A stretch of DNA of 64,000 nucleotides from Bacteroidales bacterium UBA5507 (GTDB lineage: Bacteria; Bacteroidota; Bacteroidia; Bacteroidales; Lentimicrobiaceae), in the NCBI GenBank assembly GCA_002426195.1, contig DIOT01000056.1, positions 28,453 to 92,452 on the forward strand, in the 5' to 3' direction. Shown here piece by piece: positions 17,972-26,451 of this stretch (within the stretch, counting starts at the first letter, position 1; every line of letters starts with the position of its first letter). The notes beneath the pieces were generated by a model that did not search any database, was not told the DNA's origin, and was given only the letters and a program-made list of their open reading frames with translations. The position numbers and the translations under genes are program-made.

Positions 17972-19528
17972 TTAAATGTTGAAAGAGATTCCCTGGGCTA
18001 GTGGGAGGCTTGCTGAGAAATTAATAGTGTTTGTTTGTCTCCTCATATAAGCTTTCCAGGAATCAGAGCCTGATTCACGACCTCCGCCGGTATCCTTCTC
18101 TCCGCCAAAGGCGCCACCAATTTCAGCACCATTTGTTGCAATATTCACATTGGCAATTCCGCAATCGGAACCCCGATGTGAGAGGAAATACTCAGTTTCC
18201 ATTACATGATTCGAGAAAATTGATGATGATAACCCCTGAGGGACAGCGTTGTTAATGTTAACTGCCTCTTCTATCGTTTTGTACTTTATAAGATAAACTA
18301 TTGGAGCAAATGTCTCTTCCTGCACAATCTCATATTCATTCTTAACTTCAGCAATACAGGGTTGAACATAACAGCCAGATTCATAGCCTTCGCCATTTAA
18401 CACAGCGCCTCCAAAAGCAATTGATCCACCTTCCTCTTTTATCTTCTCTTGTGCTTGAATGAAAGTGTTTACAGCTTCAATATCAATAAGCGGACCTACA
18501 ATAACACCTTCCTCTAATGGATCTCCTATACGGAGCTGCTTATAAGCGTTAACAAGTCTTTCCTTAAACTCTTCATAAACTGATTCGTGAATAATTAGTC
18601 TCCGGGTTGTAGTGCATCTTTGTCCAGCCGTAGCTACAGCACCAAACAGACTTCCCATGAGTGCAAGTTCCAGATTTGCATGTTGAGAAATTATAATAGC
18701 ATTATTACCACCAAGTTCGAGTATAGTTTTTCCCAGACGTTCACCAACTACCTTATTTACATGTTTACCAACTCTTGTAGAACCTGTTACTGAAACCAGA
18801 GGTATTCGGCGGTCATTAAGCATCAAATCCCCAATACCTGCCGAACCTCCTGCAACGAGGCTAAGAACACCCTCAGGTACATCATTTTCTGCCAAAGTCT
18901 TTTCAATAATCTTATGAACGGCTATGGCACTAAGCATTACTTTTGAACTTGGTTTCCATACTACGACATCACCACAAACTAAAGCTAACATGGCATTCCA
19001 CGCCCACACAGCTACTGGAAAATTGAATGCAGTGACGACACCAACTACACCCAATGGATGATACTGCTCATACATCCTATGTTGTTCTCTTTCAGAATGC
19101 ATTGTGAAACCATAAAGCTGACGTGACAATCCAACTGCATAATCAGCAATATCGATCATTTCCTGAACTTCTCCCAAGCCTTCCTGGTATACTTTTCCCA
19201 TCTCATACGACACTAAAGCACCCAGTGAATCTTTGTATTCGCGAAGACGCATTCCTATTTGCCTGACAATCTCACCCCTTTTAGGAGCGGGTACAATACT
19301 CCATTCCTGGAATGCGGCAGTTGCTTTATGAATTACAAACTCATAATCTTCTGGCATAGCTTGGCGTACAGAACCAACTAGTCTTCCATCGGCAGGTGAA
19401 AAACTTTCAATGATACTACCTTTAGTGTTCAGCCATTGAGTACCTGTGCTGGCGCCCTTGTTTATTTCTTCAATCCCAAGGTCTTGCAGGATTTTATTAA
19501 TTGAAGGTTTCTTAATTGTTATTTCCAT
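17972..19528 (-). CDS. ALDH7-type aldehyde dehydrogenase (aminoadipate-semialdehyde/piperideine-6-carboxylate dehydrogenase)
   Basis: NAD(P)-dependent aldehyde dehydrogenase (518 aa). The catalytic Cys305 lies in GQRCTTTRR, and general base Glu271 in ELGGNN. The cofactor region has FNFPVAVWAWN (168-178) and the VTGSTRVG block (247-254). The combination ATAGQRCTTTRRLIIHES is the signature of the ALDH7/antiquitin branch, whose members oxidise alpha-aminoadipate semialdehyde (in equilibrium with piperideine-6-carboxylate) in lysine degradation. The alternative is another betaine- or semialdehyde-type ALDH, but the match to ALDH7 is good along the length. It appears to be a single-gene unit; a GAGGGGA run just upstream of the start resembles a Shine-Dalgarno. 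The proline-pathway enzyme PruA lies about 2.3 kb away, on the other strand. Confidence 0.9.
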   Translation of the reverse strand: MEITIKKPSINKILQDLGIEEINKGASTGTQWLNTKGSIIESFSPADGRLVGSVRQAMPEDYEFVIHKATAAFQEWSIVPAPKRGEIVRQIGMRLREYKDSLGALVSYEMGKVYQEGLGEVQEMIDIADYAVGLSRQLYGFTMHSEREQHRMYEQYHPLGVVGVVTAFNFPVAVWAWNAMLALVCGDVVVWKPSSKVMLSAIAVHKIIEKTLAENDVPEGVLSLVAGGSAGIGDLMLNDRRIPLVSVTGSTRVGKHVNKVVGERLGKTILELGGNNAIIISQHANLELALMGSLFGAVATAGQRCTTTRRLIIHESVYEEFKERLVNAYKQLRIGDPLEEGVIVGPLIDIEAVNTFIQAQEKIKEEGGSIAFGGAVLNGEGYESGCYVQPCIAEVKNEYEIVQEETFAPIVYLIKYKTIEEAVNINNAVPQGLSSSIFSNHVMETEYFLSHRGSDCGIANVNIATNGAEIGGAFGGEKDTGGGRESGSDSWKAYMRRQTNTINFSASLPLAQGISFNI

Positions 19529-19617
19529 CGAGATATTTTTCCCCTCATAACAATAAAGAACAACTTATGTTTGAGCAAAGTAAATGCTCTATGAATGAGT
19601 TACAGAGAAAAGAAGGC

Positions 19618-20526
19618 CTATATTGGCGTCTGGTGGCAAGCCTTAATTATTGGAGCGCCTTCCTCCTTTAGGAACTTAATGAATGCTTCAGCAGCGGATT
19701 TGTTAGGAGAATTCCTGGGAATGGTAATTCCATATACCATAGCTTCACCCCTCTGTACAATCTTTTCATTTGGACTATTCCCCGGAACTTCTACTGAAAC
19801 AGTGCTGTACCATTCGTTTAAGTCAGGATTCTTTAAGTTGATACTGTCGTTCAACTGTATAAAAGGAAGATTATGCTGCATGGCAACAGATTTATACAGA
19901 AATATGTAATCGACAGTGTTGGTCTCAAGTAATGCTAACAGGTCAACTTCTTTAGGTCGTATATATTTTTTGTCCTTAGCTAAAATCCTGTTTGCGAGTC
20001 CATCTTGCCTTAACATCTTTTCAGCGAGGCGCATTGTAAGCACAGTACGATAACCACAAGGGTCAGTTGAAGGATCTGCTCTTCCAATGAAGATATCATT
20101 TCGTCCTATTATGTCTAACCAATTTGAGCTATTAATTTCATCAGACATCTTAGAGCCTGGATGGTAAACTAATGCCATTTCATTGACTGCAAAGCGAAGG
20201 TTCCAGTCGGCATATTCCGGAATCATCAGTTTGTCAATCATAGAAGCATCAGCAGAAGCCAGGATGTCGCATTCCCTTTTAAGGTCAGTAATTTTCCTGA
20301 TAGAAGTAAGACTACCTGCCGATTCTGTTTGAATAATAACATCAGGATAAACTACATTAAATGAATCGGCCAACACTCTCATTGGCACACTCAAACTCCC
20401 CGCATGAAAAATAATAAGTTTACCAGCAACAGAACCTTCACTGTTGTGTGAGCTTTCATTTGCACATCCTGAAAGTAACATTATTGTTACTATTAAATAT
20501 GCAGGTACCCAAAATAGAAATTTCAT
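19618..20526 (-). CDS. WtpA/ModA-like tungstate or molybdate-binding lipoprotein
   Basis: Extracytoplasmic oxyanion-binding protein (302 aa) of an ABC importer. A type II signal peptide ends in the lipobox LLSGC (Cys21). The mature part opens LIIFHAGSLSVP, and contains the ESAGSLTSIRKI anion-binding segment, DILASADASMID, and GRADPSTDPCGYRTV, the signature of the WtpA/tungstate-binding group rather than classical ModA. The start overlaps the stop of the ModE-like gene by 4 nt. No permease (ModB/WtpB) or ATPase (ModC/WtpC) is encoded nearby, so the membrane partner must be elsewhere or shared. ModE-type control by oxyanion supply would make sense. Confidence 0.9.
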   Translation of the reverse strand: MKFLFWVPAYLIVTIMLLSGCANESSHNSEGSVAGKLIIFHAGSLSVPMRVLADSFNVVYPDVIIQTESAGSLTSIRKITDLKRECDILASADASMIDKLMIPEYADWNLRFAVNEMALVYHPGSKMSDEINSSNWLDIIGRNDIFIGRADPSTDPCGYRTVLTMRLAEKMLRQDGLANRILAKDKKYIRPKEVDLLALLETNTVDYIFLYKSVAMQHNLPFIQLNDSINLKNPDLNEWYSTVSVEVPGNSPNEKIVQRGEAMVYGITIPRNSPNKSAAEAFIKFLKEEGAPIIKACHQTPI

Positions 20527-20894
20527 TTGTTAGAGTTTCTTAATTCATCGAGCATTGAAATAAAGTGCTTCTGCATTAAAGTGTCGACTGATTTATGGAA
20601 ATTATCAAAAGCCATTACAAGCCTTTCACCTTCGGGAGTCAGTTTCATTCCACCTCCATCTGCACCACCTCGTGTGCTCTCAAGCAGCTGAAATCCAAAT
20701 GCCTTTTCAATCTTTTTAAGATCATTCCAGGTCCTCCTGTAAGTAATTCCCATATTTTCACATGCTTTGGTAAGCGAACCGGCCTCATTTATAGCTTTTA
20801 GTATTTGCCATTTGCCATCACCCATTATACCTTCATTAGCCTCATTGCTAAACCATATCTTATAGTTTAGCTTCAAGTTGTTAAAGATTTCCAT
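20523..20894 (-). CDS. ModE-like winged-helix regulator without TOBE domains
   Basis: Small DNA-binding protein (123 aa) equal to the N-terminal domain of ModE. The helix-turn-helix core reads ILKAINEAGSLTKACENMGITYRRTW (about residues 28-53, given here only in outline: I28 to W53), with a wing GGADGGGMKLTPEGERLV. The C-terminal molybdate-binding di-TOBE part of ModE is absent, so any oxyanion sensing would need another site or another protein. It is the first gene of a two-gene unit with the WtpA-like lipoprotein, and its promoter matches the full Bacteroidota consensus (20922-20953). It probably regulates its own operon (inference). Confidence 0.88.
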   Translation of the reverse strand: MEIFNNLKLNYKIWFSNEANEGIMGDGKWQILKAINEAGSLTKACENMGITYRRTWNDLKKIEKAFGFQLLESTRGGADGGGMKLTPEGERLVMAFDNFHKSVDTLMQKHFISMLDELRNSNK

Positions 20895-20921
20895 AAGGTT
20901 GCTTGATTACATTATCACGTA

Positions 20922-20953
20922 CAAATGTAATATAAACGTTAGTAAGAATCAAA
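20922..20953 (-). promoter_or_regulatory. Bacteroidota-type promoter of the modE-like/wtpA unit
   Basis: On the minus strand, TTTG (20953-20950), a 20-bp spacer, then TACATTTG (20929-20922) match the -33/-7 consensus exactly. The start codon at 20894 is about 20 nt beyond the expected transcription start. The -33 element overlaps the last codons of the upstream SDR gene, so transcription from that gene would run through it. Confidence 0.75.
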
Positions 20954-21701
20954 GCTTGCGAAGGTCTATGATACTGCCCGAAGTTACTGCTCCCTGATCA
21001 GTCAATTGCAAAATTCTCTCTGCAGCTTCACGTGGAGGTGTCAGCATATTGTCTTCATAAAGTTTCAAAAACTTAGGTTTAAGTGGGAAGTCAGCGGGAT
21101 CTACTGCCCTTAACTTAGTCTGCATTGGTGTATCCAGCACTCCAGGTGCAATCGAAAAAACCACAGCGGGATTTTGTGCATTTACCTGCTCAAGTGCAAC
21201 TACACGAGTCATCATATCCACCCCTGCTTTAGAAGAACAATACAACGACCAACCATAGTATGGATTAACAGCCGCACCGCTGGTAATATTAATTATGAAT
21301 TTCCTGCCCTTATAATATTTGGCACTTTTGAGGAACTCAGCTGAAAGCACGAGTGGCACAACCAAATTAAGCTGAATCTGATTGTTTATCTCATTAACCT
21401 CACATTTAGCCAGTGGCTTTACCGGTTCTGCTGTACCTGCATTATTAATAAGAATAAGATCATGAGAAGCATTCATGTCAACATAGGAAAAGATCTCATT
21501 AACCAAAGCTGGAATCCTTTCTACAGCAGTAAGATCATTACCAAAGTACCAAAACGCAGTCTTTAATTTTTTAGAAAGTTCATTTAGATCATGATTCATG
21601 CTTCGCGAAATGCAGAACACTTTATTTTTCTCTTCAATGGCAACCTTTGCCAGAGACTCACCTAATCCTGAACTTGTGCCCGTAATAATGAAATATTTCA
21701 T
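20949..21701 (-). CDS. Short-chain dehydrogenase/reductase (sepiapterin/benzil-reductase-like)
   Basis: NAD(P)H-dependent classical SDR (250 aa). The Rossmann motif TGTSSGLG is at about residues 8-15, NNAGTAEP at about 87-94, and the catalytic YCSSK (Tyr and Lys three residues apart) near 157-161, with the PG block SIAPGVLDTPMQ (about 185-196). The order and spacing resemble the YueD/benzil reductase and sepiapterin reductase subgroup. The physiological substrate cannot be read. It is divergent from pruA (108 bp between start codons) and 54 bp upstream of the ModE-like gene. Confidence 0.85.
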   Translation of the reverse strand: MKYFIITGTSSGLGESLAKVAIEEKNKVFCISRSMNHDLNELSKKLKTAFWYFGNDLTAVERIPALVNEIFSYVDMNASHDLILINNAGTAEPVKPLAKCEVNEINNQIQLNLVVPLVLSAEFLKSAKYYKGRKFIINITSGAAVNPYYGWSLYCSSKAGVDMMTRVVALEQVNAQNPAVVFSIAPGVLDTPMQTKLRAVDPADFPLKPKFLKLYEDNMLTPPREAAERILQLTDQGAVTSGSIIDLRKL

Positions 21702-21808
21702 GCTTTTTGGAATAAAAACGATCTAAAAATACACATCTTAAATATATGAACAAATAGTATGCAGTCCTGTTTTAACGCTAAAATTAACTCAAGCATATTT
21801 ACCTCCAA

Positions 21809-23449
21809 ATGAACAACGCAGTATTCAATTTCGAGTATCCGAAAAACGAGCCGGTAAAAACTTATTCCCCTGGTACAAATGAACGCAAGTCACTCCAGGC
21901 TGAACTTGACAGCTTCTCCAACAGTGTCATTGATATACCATTGATAATTGGTGGGAAGGAAGTGCGTACCGGTAATATTGAAAAAGTTGTGATGCCTCAT
22001 GATCATAGTCATGTTCTCGTCCACTACCACAAAGCTTCACCAGTCGAAGTTCAAATGGCAATTGAAGCCGGCATGAAAGCACATAAGGAGTGGGAATCTG
22101 TATCATGGGTGGAAAGATTATCAGTAACTTTAAAAATCGCTGAACTGATATCAACAAAATACAGAGCTCGATTAAATGCAGCCACTATGCTGGGACAAAG
22201 CAAAAACGCTTATCAGGCCGAGATAGATAGCGCTTGCGAAACGATCGACTTCCTACGTTTTAATGCACATTATATTTCAGATATATATAACGAGCAACCA
22301 CACTCTGATCCAGGTGTAATTAATCGTATTGAATATCGTCCCCTTGAAGGATTCGTTTTGTCAATAACTCCTTTTAACTTCACTGCAATAGCGAGCAATC
22401 TGAATTTATCTCCTGTACTCATGGGGAATGTGACACTATGGAAGCCTGCTACAACAGCTATCTTGTCGAACTACATACTGATGGAGATATTTAAAGAAGC
22501 AGGACTACCTGACGGGATAGTTAATTTCGTACCAGGACCGGGATCTGTAATAGGAGGGACTGCATTTGCTAATCGTGACTTTGGAGGTTTACACTTTACC
22601 GGATCGAATAATACTTTCAACCAGTTGTGGCAGCTAACAGGTAAAAACCTGGCAAATTATAAGTCATACCCTCGCATTGTAGGTGAAACCGGTGGTAAGG
22701 ATTTTGTATTAGTTCACCCTTCGTCTGGTGTAGATGAGGTGGCAACAGCACTTGTAAGAGGATCGTTCGAATATCAGGGACAAAAATGTTCAGCATCATC
22801 ACGTGCATATTTGCCTTCAAGCTTATGGCCTAAGATAAAGGAAAGAATGGGAGATATGCTATCGCAAATAAAAATGGGAGATGTTCGCGATTTTAGCAAT
22901 TTTGTAAACGCTGTAATAGAAGAAAGTGCATATGATAGGATAATGAGCTATATAGATTCAGCAAAAAGAAGCACAGAAGCAGAAATTGTATTTGGTGGTA
23001 AGGGCGACAAAGCAAAAGGGTACTTCATTCAGCCGACAGTTATTCTAACTACTAACCCGCACTTTGTTACCATGGAAGAAGAAATTTTCGGTCCGGTGCT
23101 AACTATATTTGTTTATAAAGATGACCAGTATTATGAGACCGTGAAGCTTGTTGATGAAACCTCACCTTATGGACTGACGGGCTCAATCTTTGCACATGAT
23201 AGACATGTTTTGGATAAAACAAGCCACGAATTAAAATTTGCTGCCGGAAATCTCTATTATAATGATAAACCTACCGGTGCAGTAGTAGGGCAACAGCCAT
23301 TTGGAGGAGCCAGACAGTCGGGAACCAATGACAAAGCTGGTAGCTATTTGAACCTACTACGATGGACAAGCCCTAGAGTAACAAAGGAAACTCTACGACC
23401 ACCCACTGATTTTAGGTATCCTTTTATGAAAGAGGATACTTGTCATTAA
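21809..23449 (+). CDS. pruA: L-glutamate gamma-semialdehyde (1-pyrroline-5-carboxylate) dehydrogenase
   Basis: Second enzyme of proline catabolism (546 aa), oxidising glutamate semialdehyde to glutamate with NAD+. Catalytic Cys327 lies in YQGQKCSASSR and general base Glu293 in IVGETGGKDF; ITPFNFTAIASNLN (186-199) is the cofactor/substrate block. The N-terminal extension with KNEPVKTYSPGTNER is typical of the stand-alone eukaryotic-like (ALDH4A1-type) P5C dehydrogenases found in Bacteroidota, not of bifunctional PutA. No proline dehydrogenase gene is adjacent. Downstream there is a 300-bp gap before a small gene. Confidence 0.95.
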   Translation: MNNAVFNFEYPKNEPVKTYSPGTNERKSLQAELDSFSNSVIDIPLIIGGKEVRTGNIEKVVMPHDHSHVLVHYHKASPVEVQMAIEAGMKAHKEWESVSWVERLSVTLKIAELISTKYRARLNAATMLGQSKNAYQAEIDSACETIDFLRFNAHYISDIYNEQPHSDPGVINRIEYRPLEGFVLSITPFNFTAIASNLNLSPVLMGNVTLWKPATTAILSNYILMEIFKEAGLPDGIVNFVPGPGSVIGGTAFANRDFGGLHFTGSNNTFNQLWQLTGKNLANYKSYPRIVGETGGKDFVLVHPSSGVDEVATALVRGSFEYQGQKCSASSRAYLPSSLWPKIKERMGDMLSQIKMGDVRDFSNFVNAVIEESAYDRIMSYIDSAKRSTEAEIVFGGKGDKAKGYFIQPTVILTTNPHFVTMEEEIFGPVLTIFVYKDDQYYETVKLVDETSPYGLTGSIFAHDRHVLDKTSHELKFAAGNLYYNDKPTGAVVGQQPFGGARQSGTNDKAGSYLNLLRWTSPRVTKETLRPPTDFRYPFMKEDTCH

Positions 23450-23756
23450 AGTATCAACCACAGCTAAGTCTATGATTAATTAGTACTGGTTATATTTTCA
23501 ATCCCATTGTTAAGTTTTAAGTAGACATTACGAATACTAAGTACTTATAGGTGTGGACTAGTAATATTATGTTTATAACTGATGCCATTTATTAAACTCT
23601 TGATCAATTTTTGGATTTCTGACTTTTTTATCGTATATTTATTTACTTATTGTCTGGTTTTGTGAGATATAGTATAAATATATGGGGACATGAAATATTG
23701 ATATATAGTAACATGTTTGGTATATTTTTTATATTTGCCAAAAAAATAAACAAGGG
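23450..23756. other. AT-rich intergenic region after pruA
   Basis: About 300 bp with no ORF that I would support. It contains a short palindrome TAAGTACTTA around 23538-23547 and, at its end, the -7 element for the 50-codon gene (separate entry). No clear terminator hairpin for pruA was found. Confidence 0.5.
23730..23737 (+). promoter_or_regulatory. Bacteroidota -7 element upstream of the 50-aa gene
   Basis: TATATTTG matches TAnnTTTG exactly. The nearest TTTG (23716-23719) is only 10 bp upstream, too close for a -33 element, so only the -7 part is supported. The expected transcript starts near 23743, about 14 nt before the start codon at 23757. Confidence 0.5.
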
Positions 23757-23909
23757 ATGATGAAAAAGGAAGACACAGAGTTTGTCCTGACCGACGAAAC
23801 AAGAGAAATCGTTGCTGCTTATTTGGCTAAACGTCAGAAGGTTAAGAAACCTATAAACAAGGAAAAAGCCGAGTTCAATTACGATTTCCGTAAACTTAAA
23901 AAGAAATAA
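23757..23909 (+). CDS. Small basic protein (50 aa), unknown
   Basis: This ORF starts with a double ATG preceded by AAGGG and runs 50 codons to a TAA at 23907-23909. The protein is highly charged, begins MMKKEDTEFVLTDETR, has a short helical AAYLAKRQK section, and ends in a Lys/Arg-rich tail (FRKLKKK). There is no signal peptide. An exact -7 promoter element lies just upstream and a complex hairpin lies just downstream, so it looks like a complete small transcription unit. I do not recognise the family; a nucleic-acid or ribosome contact is possible from its charge, but this is only inference. Confidence 0.65.
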   Translation: MMKKEDTEFVLTDETREIVAAYLAKRQKVKKPINKEKAEFNYDFRKLKKK

Positions 23910-23924
23910 TCAAAACTTTGAGTA

Positions 23925-23973
23925 TGCACGACGGAGCAATGCGTTAGCATCTACGCGAATACTCCGTCGAGCA
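23925..23973. terminator. Compound hairpin at a convergent gene end
   Basis: Arms CGACGGAG (23929-23936) and CTCCGTCG (23962-23969) pair perfectly, TGC/GCA extend them across an A-A mismatch, and an inner GCGT/ACGC (23941-23944, 23953-23956) can form. The right arm lies inside the last codons of the aminotransferase, so the structure overlaps a coding end. Confidence 0.6.
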
Positions 23974-25108
23974 CACTAATTATTCTTTCTGTTTCTTCGG
24001 TTGTCAGATTTGATCCGCTCGGTAAACATAGTCCTTTGTTGAAGAGCTGCTCACTAACAGGTTTTCCATAGTGTTTTGTCCCTTCAAATACTGGCTGCAG
24101 ATGCATGGGCTTCCATAATGGTCGGGTTTCAATATTTTCTTCTTCCATCGCAATTCTGATACGCTCACGGGTTATTCCTTTATTCTTTTCTGGGTCAACG
24201 ATAATTGTTGACAACCATCTGTTTGAATAATGTCCCTCAGTTTCAGGTAGCATTTCAACCTGATATCCTCTCTGATTTAATCCTTGAAAATATTGCAAAT
24301 AATTATTGTAATTTGCCCTTCTGACTTTCATGTGTTCATCAAGAACTTGCAACTGTCCACGGCCAATACCTGCTACAATGTTGCTCATTCTGTAGTTATA
24401 TCCAATTTGGCTATGCTGATAATGTGGAGCCTTATCCCGTGCCTGAGTGGCAAGAAATCTAGCTTTTGTAATCATTTCTTCGTCATCAGAAAGCAAAGCA
24501 CCACCACCACTCGTCGTAATGATTTTATTTCCATTGAAACTTAATATACCAAATTTGCCGTAAGTTCCACACTTTTTACCTTTATATGTGGACCCTAATG
24601 CTTCAGCAGCATCTTCAACGACCGGGATGTCATATTTGTCTGCAATTGCCATAATCTCATTCATTCTGGCAGGCATACCGTAAAGATGAACAGGCATTAT
24701 TACCCGGGGAAGCTTCTTACTACCTGTAACTTCTCCATTAAGGCATGCTTTTATTGCATCTTCCAGGGCCTCTGGATCCATATTCCATGTTTCAGGCTCA
24801 CTATCGATAAATACTGGTATTGCTCCTTGATATATTATAGGATTTGCAGTTGCCGAGAAGGTAAAGCTTTGGCAGAGTACTATATCACCAGGCTTTATAC
24901 CCAGCAGAATTAGTGCCAGATGAATTGCTGCTGTTCCGGCACTAAGTGCAGCCACATGCGCCGAACCGGTGTACATTGACAGTTCCTTTTCAAACTCATT
25001 GACATTTGGTCCAAGGGGAGCTATCCAGTTGGTGGTAAATGCTTCGTTAATGTAATTTATTTCGTTGCCACCCATATGCGGCGACGATAGGTATATTTTC
25101 GATTTCAT
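23951..25108 (-). CDS. DegT/DnrJ/EryC1/StrS-family sugar aminotransferase
   Basis: PLP-dependent aminotransferase (385 aa from ATG 25108; a longer frame to 25177 would start upstream of the probable promoter). It probably aminates a keto group on a nucleotide-linked deoxy sugar. Visible marks: IYLSSPHMGGNE at the N-terminus, LSAGTAAIHLAL (PLP phosphate contact), VVEDAAEALGS (Asp that holds the pyridine nitrogen), and the Schiff-base Lys in SFNGNKIITTSGGG. The GNKIITTSGGGAL form is characteristic of C4-aminotransferases such as PglE, which act after a PglF-type 4,6-dehydratase; two such dehydratases are encoded at 41304-46213. The link is inference because the genes are 16 kb apart. Confidence 0.9.
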   Translation of the reverse strand: MKSKIYLSSPHMGGNEINYINEAFTTNWIAPLGPNVNEFEKELSMYTGSAHVAALSAGTAAIHLALILLGIKPGDIVLCQSFTFSATANPIIYQGAIPVFIDSEPETWNMDPEALEDAIKACLNGEVTGSKKLPRVIMPVHLYGMPARMNEIMAIADKYDIPVVEDAAEALGSTYKGKKCGTYGKFGILSFNGNKIITTSGGGALLSDDEEMITKARFLATQARDKAPHYQHSQIGYNYRMSNIVAGIGRGQLQVLDEHMKVRRANYNNYLQYFQGLNQRGYQVEMLPETEGHYSNRWLSTIIVDPEKNKGITRERIRIAMEEENIETRPLWKPMHLQPVFEGTKHYGKPVSEQLFNKGLCLPSGSNLTTEETERIISVLDGVFA

Positions 25109-25128
25109 GTAATAAACGATTTGAACTA

Positions 25129-25136
25129 CAAAAGTA
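25129..25136 (-). promoter_or_regulatory. Bacteroidota -7 element for the aminotransferase gene
   Basis: Minus-strand TACTTTTG fits TAnnTTTG exactly and lies 21 bp before the ATG at 25108. No good -33 TTTG is seen at 19-21 bp. It supports the short start of the aminotransferase gene, since the longer start would lie upstream of this promoter. Confidence 0.5.
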
Positions 25137-25158
25137 TGATTTTTGTTTGTAAATGATG

Positions 25159-25166
25159 TACATTTG
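25159..25166 (+). promoter_or_regulatory. Bacteroidota -7 element for the first sensor kinase
   Basis: TACATTTG fits TAnnTTTG exactly. It lies after the ATG at 25153, which would therefore be untranscribed, and 23 bp before the ATG at 25189. No convincing -33 element at 19-21 bp. It sits back to back with the aminotransferase promoter. Confidence 0.45.
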
Positions 25167-25188
25167 TGTGTATTCACTTTTTGTGCAA

Positions 25189-26451
25189 ATGGTTATATAC
25201 GTAGTTACCATACTTCTAGCAATTATTGTTGTTTTGGTTATTCTGGCTTTACGTCGAAACTCAAAAGAGCATGAAAGAAGGTTAACTACGATGATTTCTA
25301 ATCTACCCGGGTTTATCTATAGATGTAGGTACGATAAGGAATGGACAATGAAGTATATAAGCGACAGGTGCATAGATATTACCGGTCATTATCCCGATGA
25401 GTTTCTCAATAACCGTATAGTCTCTTATAATGATGTGATTCTCGAGGAGCATCGCGATGAAATTTATGCAATGTGGGATAGGGTTGTTAATGAGAAGTCA
25501 TACTTTGAGCATAATTACCGAATAACAACTAAGAGTGGGGAAGTTAAATGGGTGTACGAGAGAGGGCTTCCTATTTTTGGTAAATCGGGTGCGGTTGAGT
25601 TTTTAGAGGGTTATATTGAAGATATAACTGCACTGAGGATGGCTACTAATACACTTTCTCAAAAAATGAACGATCTCGAACAGGAGATTGAGAAGCGAAT
25701 TGAAACCGAAAGGGTATTATTGAAAGCAAAGCAGAAAGCGGAGGAGAGCGATCGTCTTAAGATGGCTTTTCTGGCTAATATGAGCCACGAGATTCGTACA
25801 CCAATGAATGGTATACTTGGCTTTATTGACCTCTTACAAGATCCTGATATAAATGATGGTAATCGTTCTGAGTATTTAGACCTCGTTAAAACAAGTGGTC
25901 ATAGGTTGCTTACAACAATAAACGATATTATTGAGATTTCGAAAATTGAATCGGGCGAGATAGTTTTGAGACCGGAAAAAGTCAACACCGAAGATATAAT
26001 GAATTTTTATTACGACTTTTTCGTTGTTCAGACACGTCAAAAAGGTTTGGAACTAATTATGACTGATTATCTCAGAGGAGAAGAATCGGATATAAGCACT
26101 GACAGAAACAAGCTTGACAGCATCCTTACGAATCTAATCAGAAACTCTATTAAATTTACATCGAAAGGTAGTATTGAGCTAGGTAATTATAGGTCGGGAG
26201 GTAAGATCACATTTTTTATTAAAGATACAGGTAGAGGCTTGCCTAAAGAGAAAATTGAAGATGTTTTTAAAAGGTTCGTACAAGCGGAAACCAATATAAA
26301 CCGCAGTTACGAGGGCTCTGGAATAGGACTATCTATTGTGAAAGCTTACGTTGAAGCTCAGGATGGTGAAGTTTGGGTTGATTCCGAACCCGGCAAGGGT
26401 AGTACTTTTTATTTTTCTTTGCCTGTTAATCAAGAAGCAGTTGCTATGTAA
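25189..26451 (+). CDS. PAS-domain sensor histidine kinase
   Basis: Membrane-anchored histidine kinase (420 aa from ATG 25189). A single N-terminal membrane helix (about residues 2-22) is followed by a PAS domain (about 35-150; PGFIYRCRYD, VKWVYERGLP, GYIEDITALR), a coiled coil (about 155-190), a HisKA domain with FLANMSHEIRTPMNG (phospho-acceptor His about residue 200), and a HATPase domain with LTNLIRNSIKFT (N box), KDTGRGLPKE (G1) and GSGIGLSIVKAY (G2). There is no receiver domain, unlike its two relatives at 27642 and 31439, so it needs a separate response regulator that is not next to it. The stop overlaps the TPR gene tail-to-tail by 22 bp. Confidence 0.92.
   Translation: MVIYVVTILLAIIVVLVILALRRNSKEHERRLTTMISNLPGFIYRCRYDKEWTMKYISDRCIDITGHYPDEFLNNRIVSYNDVILEEHRDEIYAMWDRVVNEKSYFEHNYRITTKSGEVKWVYERGLPIFGKSGAVEFLEGYIEDITALRMATNTLSQKMNDLEQEIEKRIETERVLLKAKQKAEESDRLKMAFLANMSHEIRTPMNGILGFIDLLQDPDINDGNRSEYLDLVKTSGHRLLTTINDIIEISKIESGEIVLRPEKVNTEDIMNFYYDFFVVQTRQKGLELIMTDYLRGEESDISTDRNKLDSILTNLIRNSIKFTSKGSIELGNYRSGGKITFFIKDTGRGLPKEKIEDVFKRFVQAETNINRSYEGSGIGLSIVKAYVEAQDGEVWVDSEPGKGSTFYFSLPVNQEAVAM

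Noticed and set aside
23716..23719. TTTG as -33 element of the 50-aa gene
   Set aside because: Only 10 bp from the -7 element; the consensus needs about 19-21 bp.
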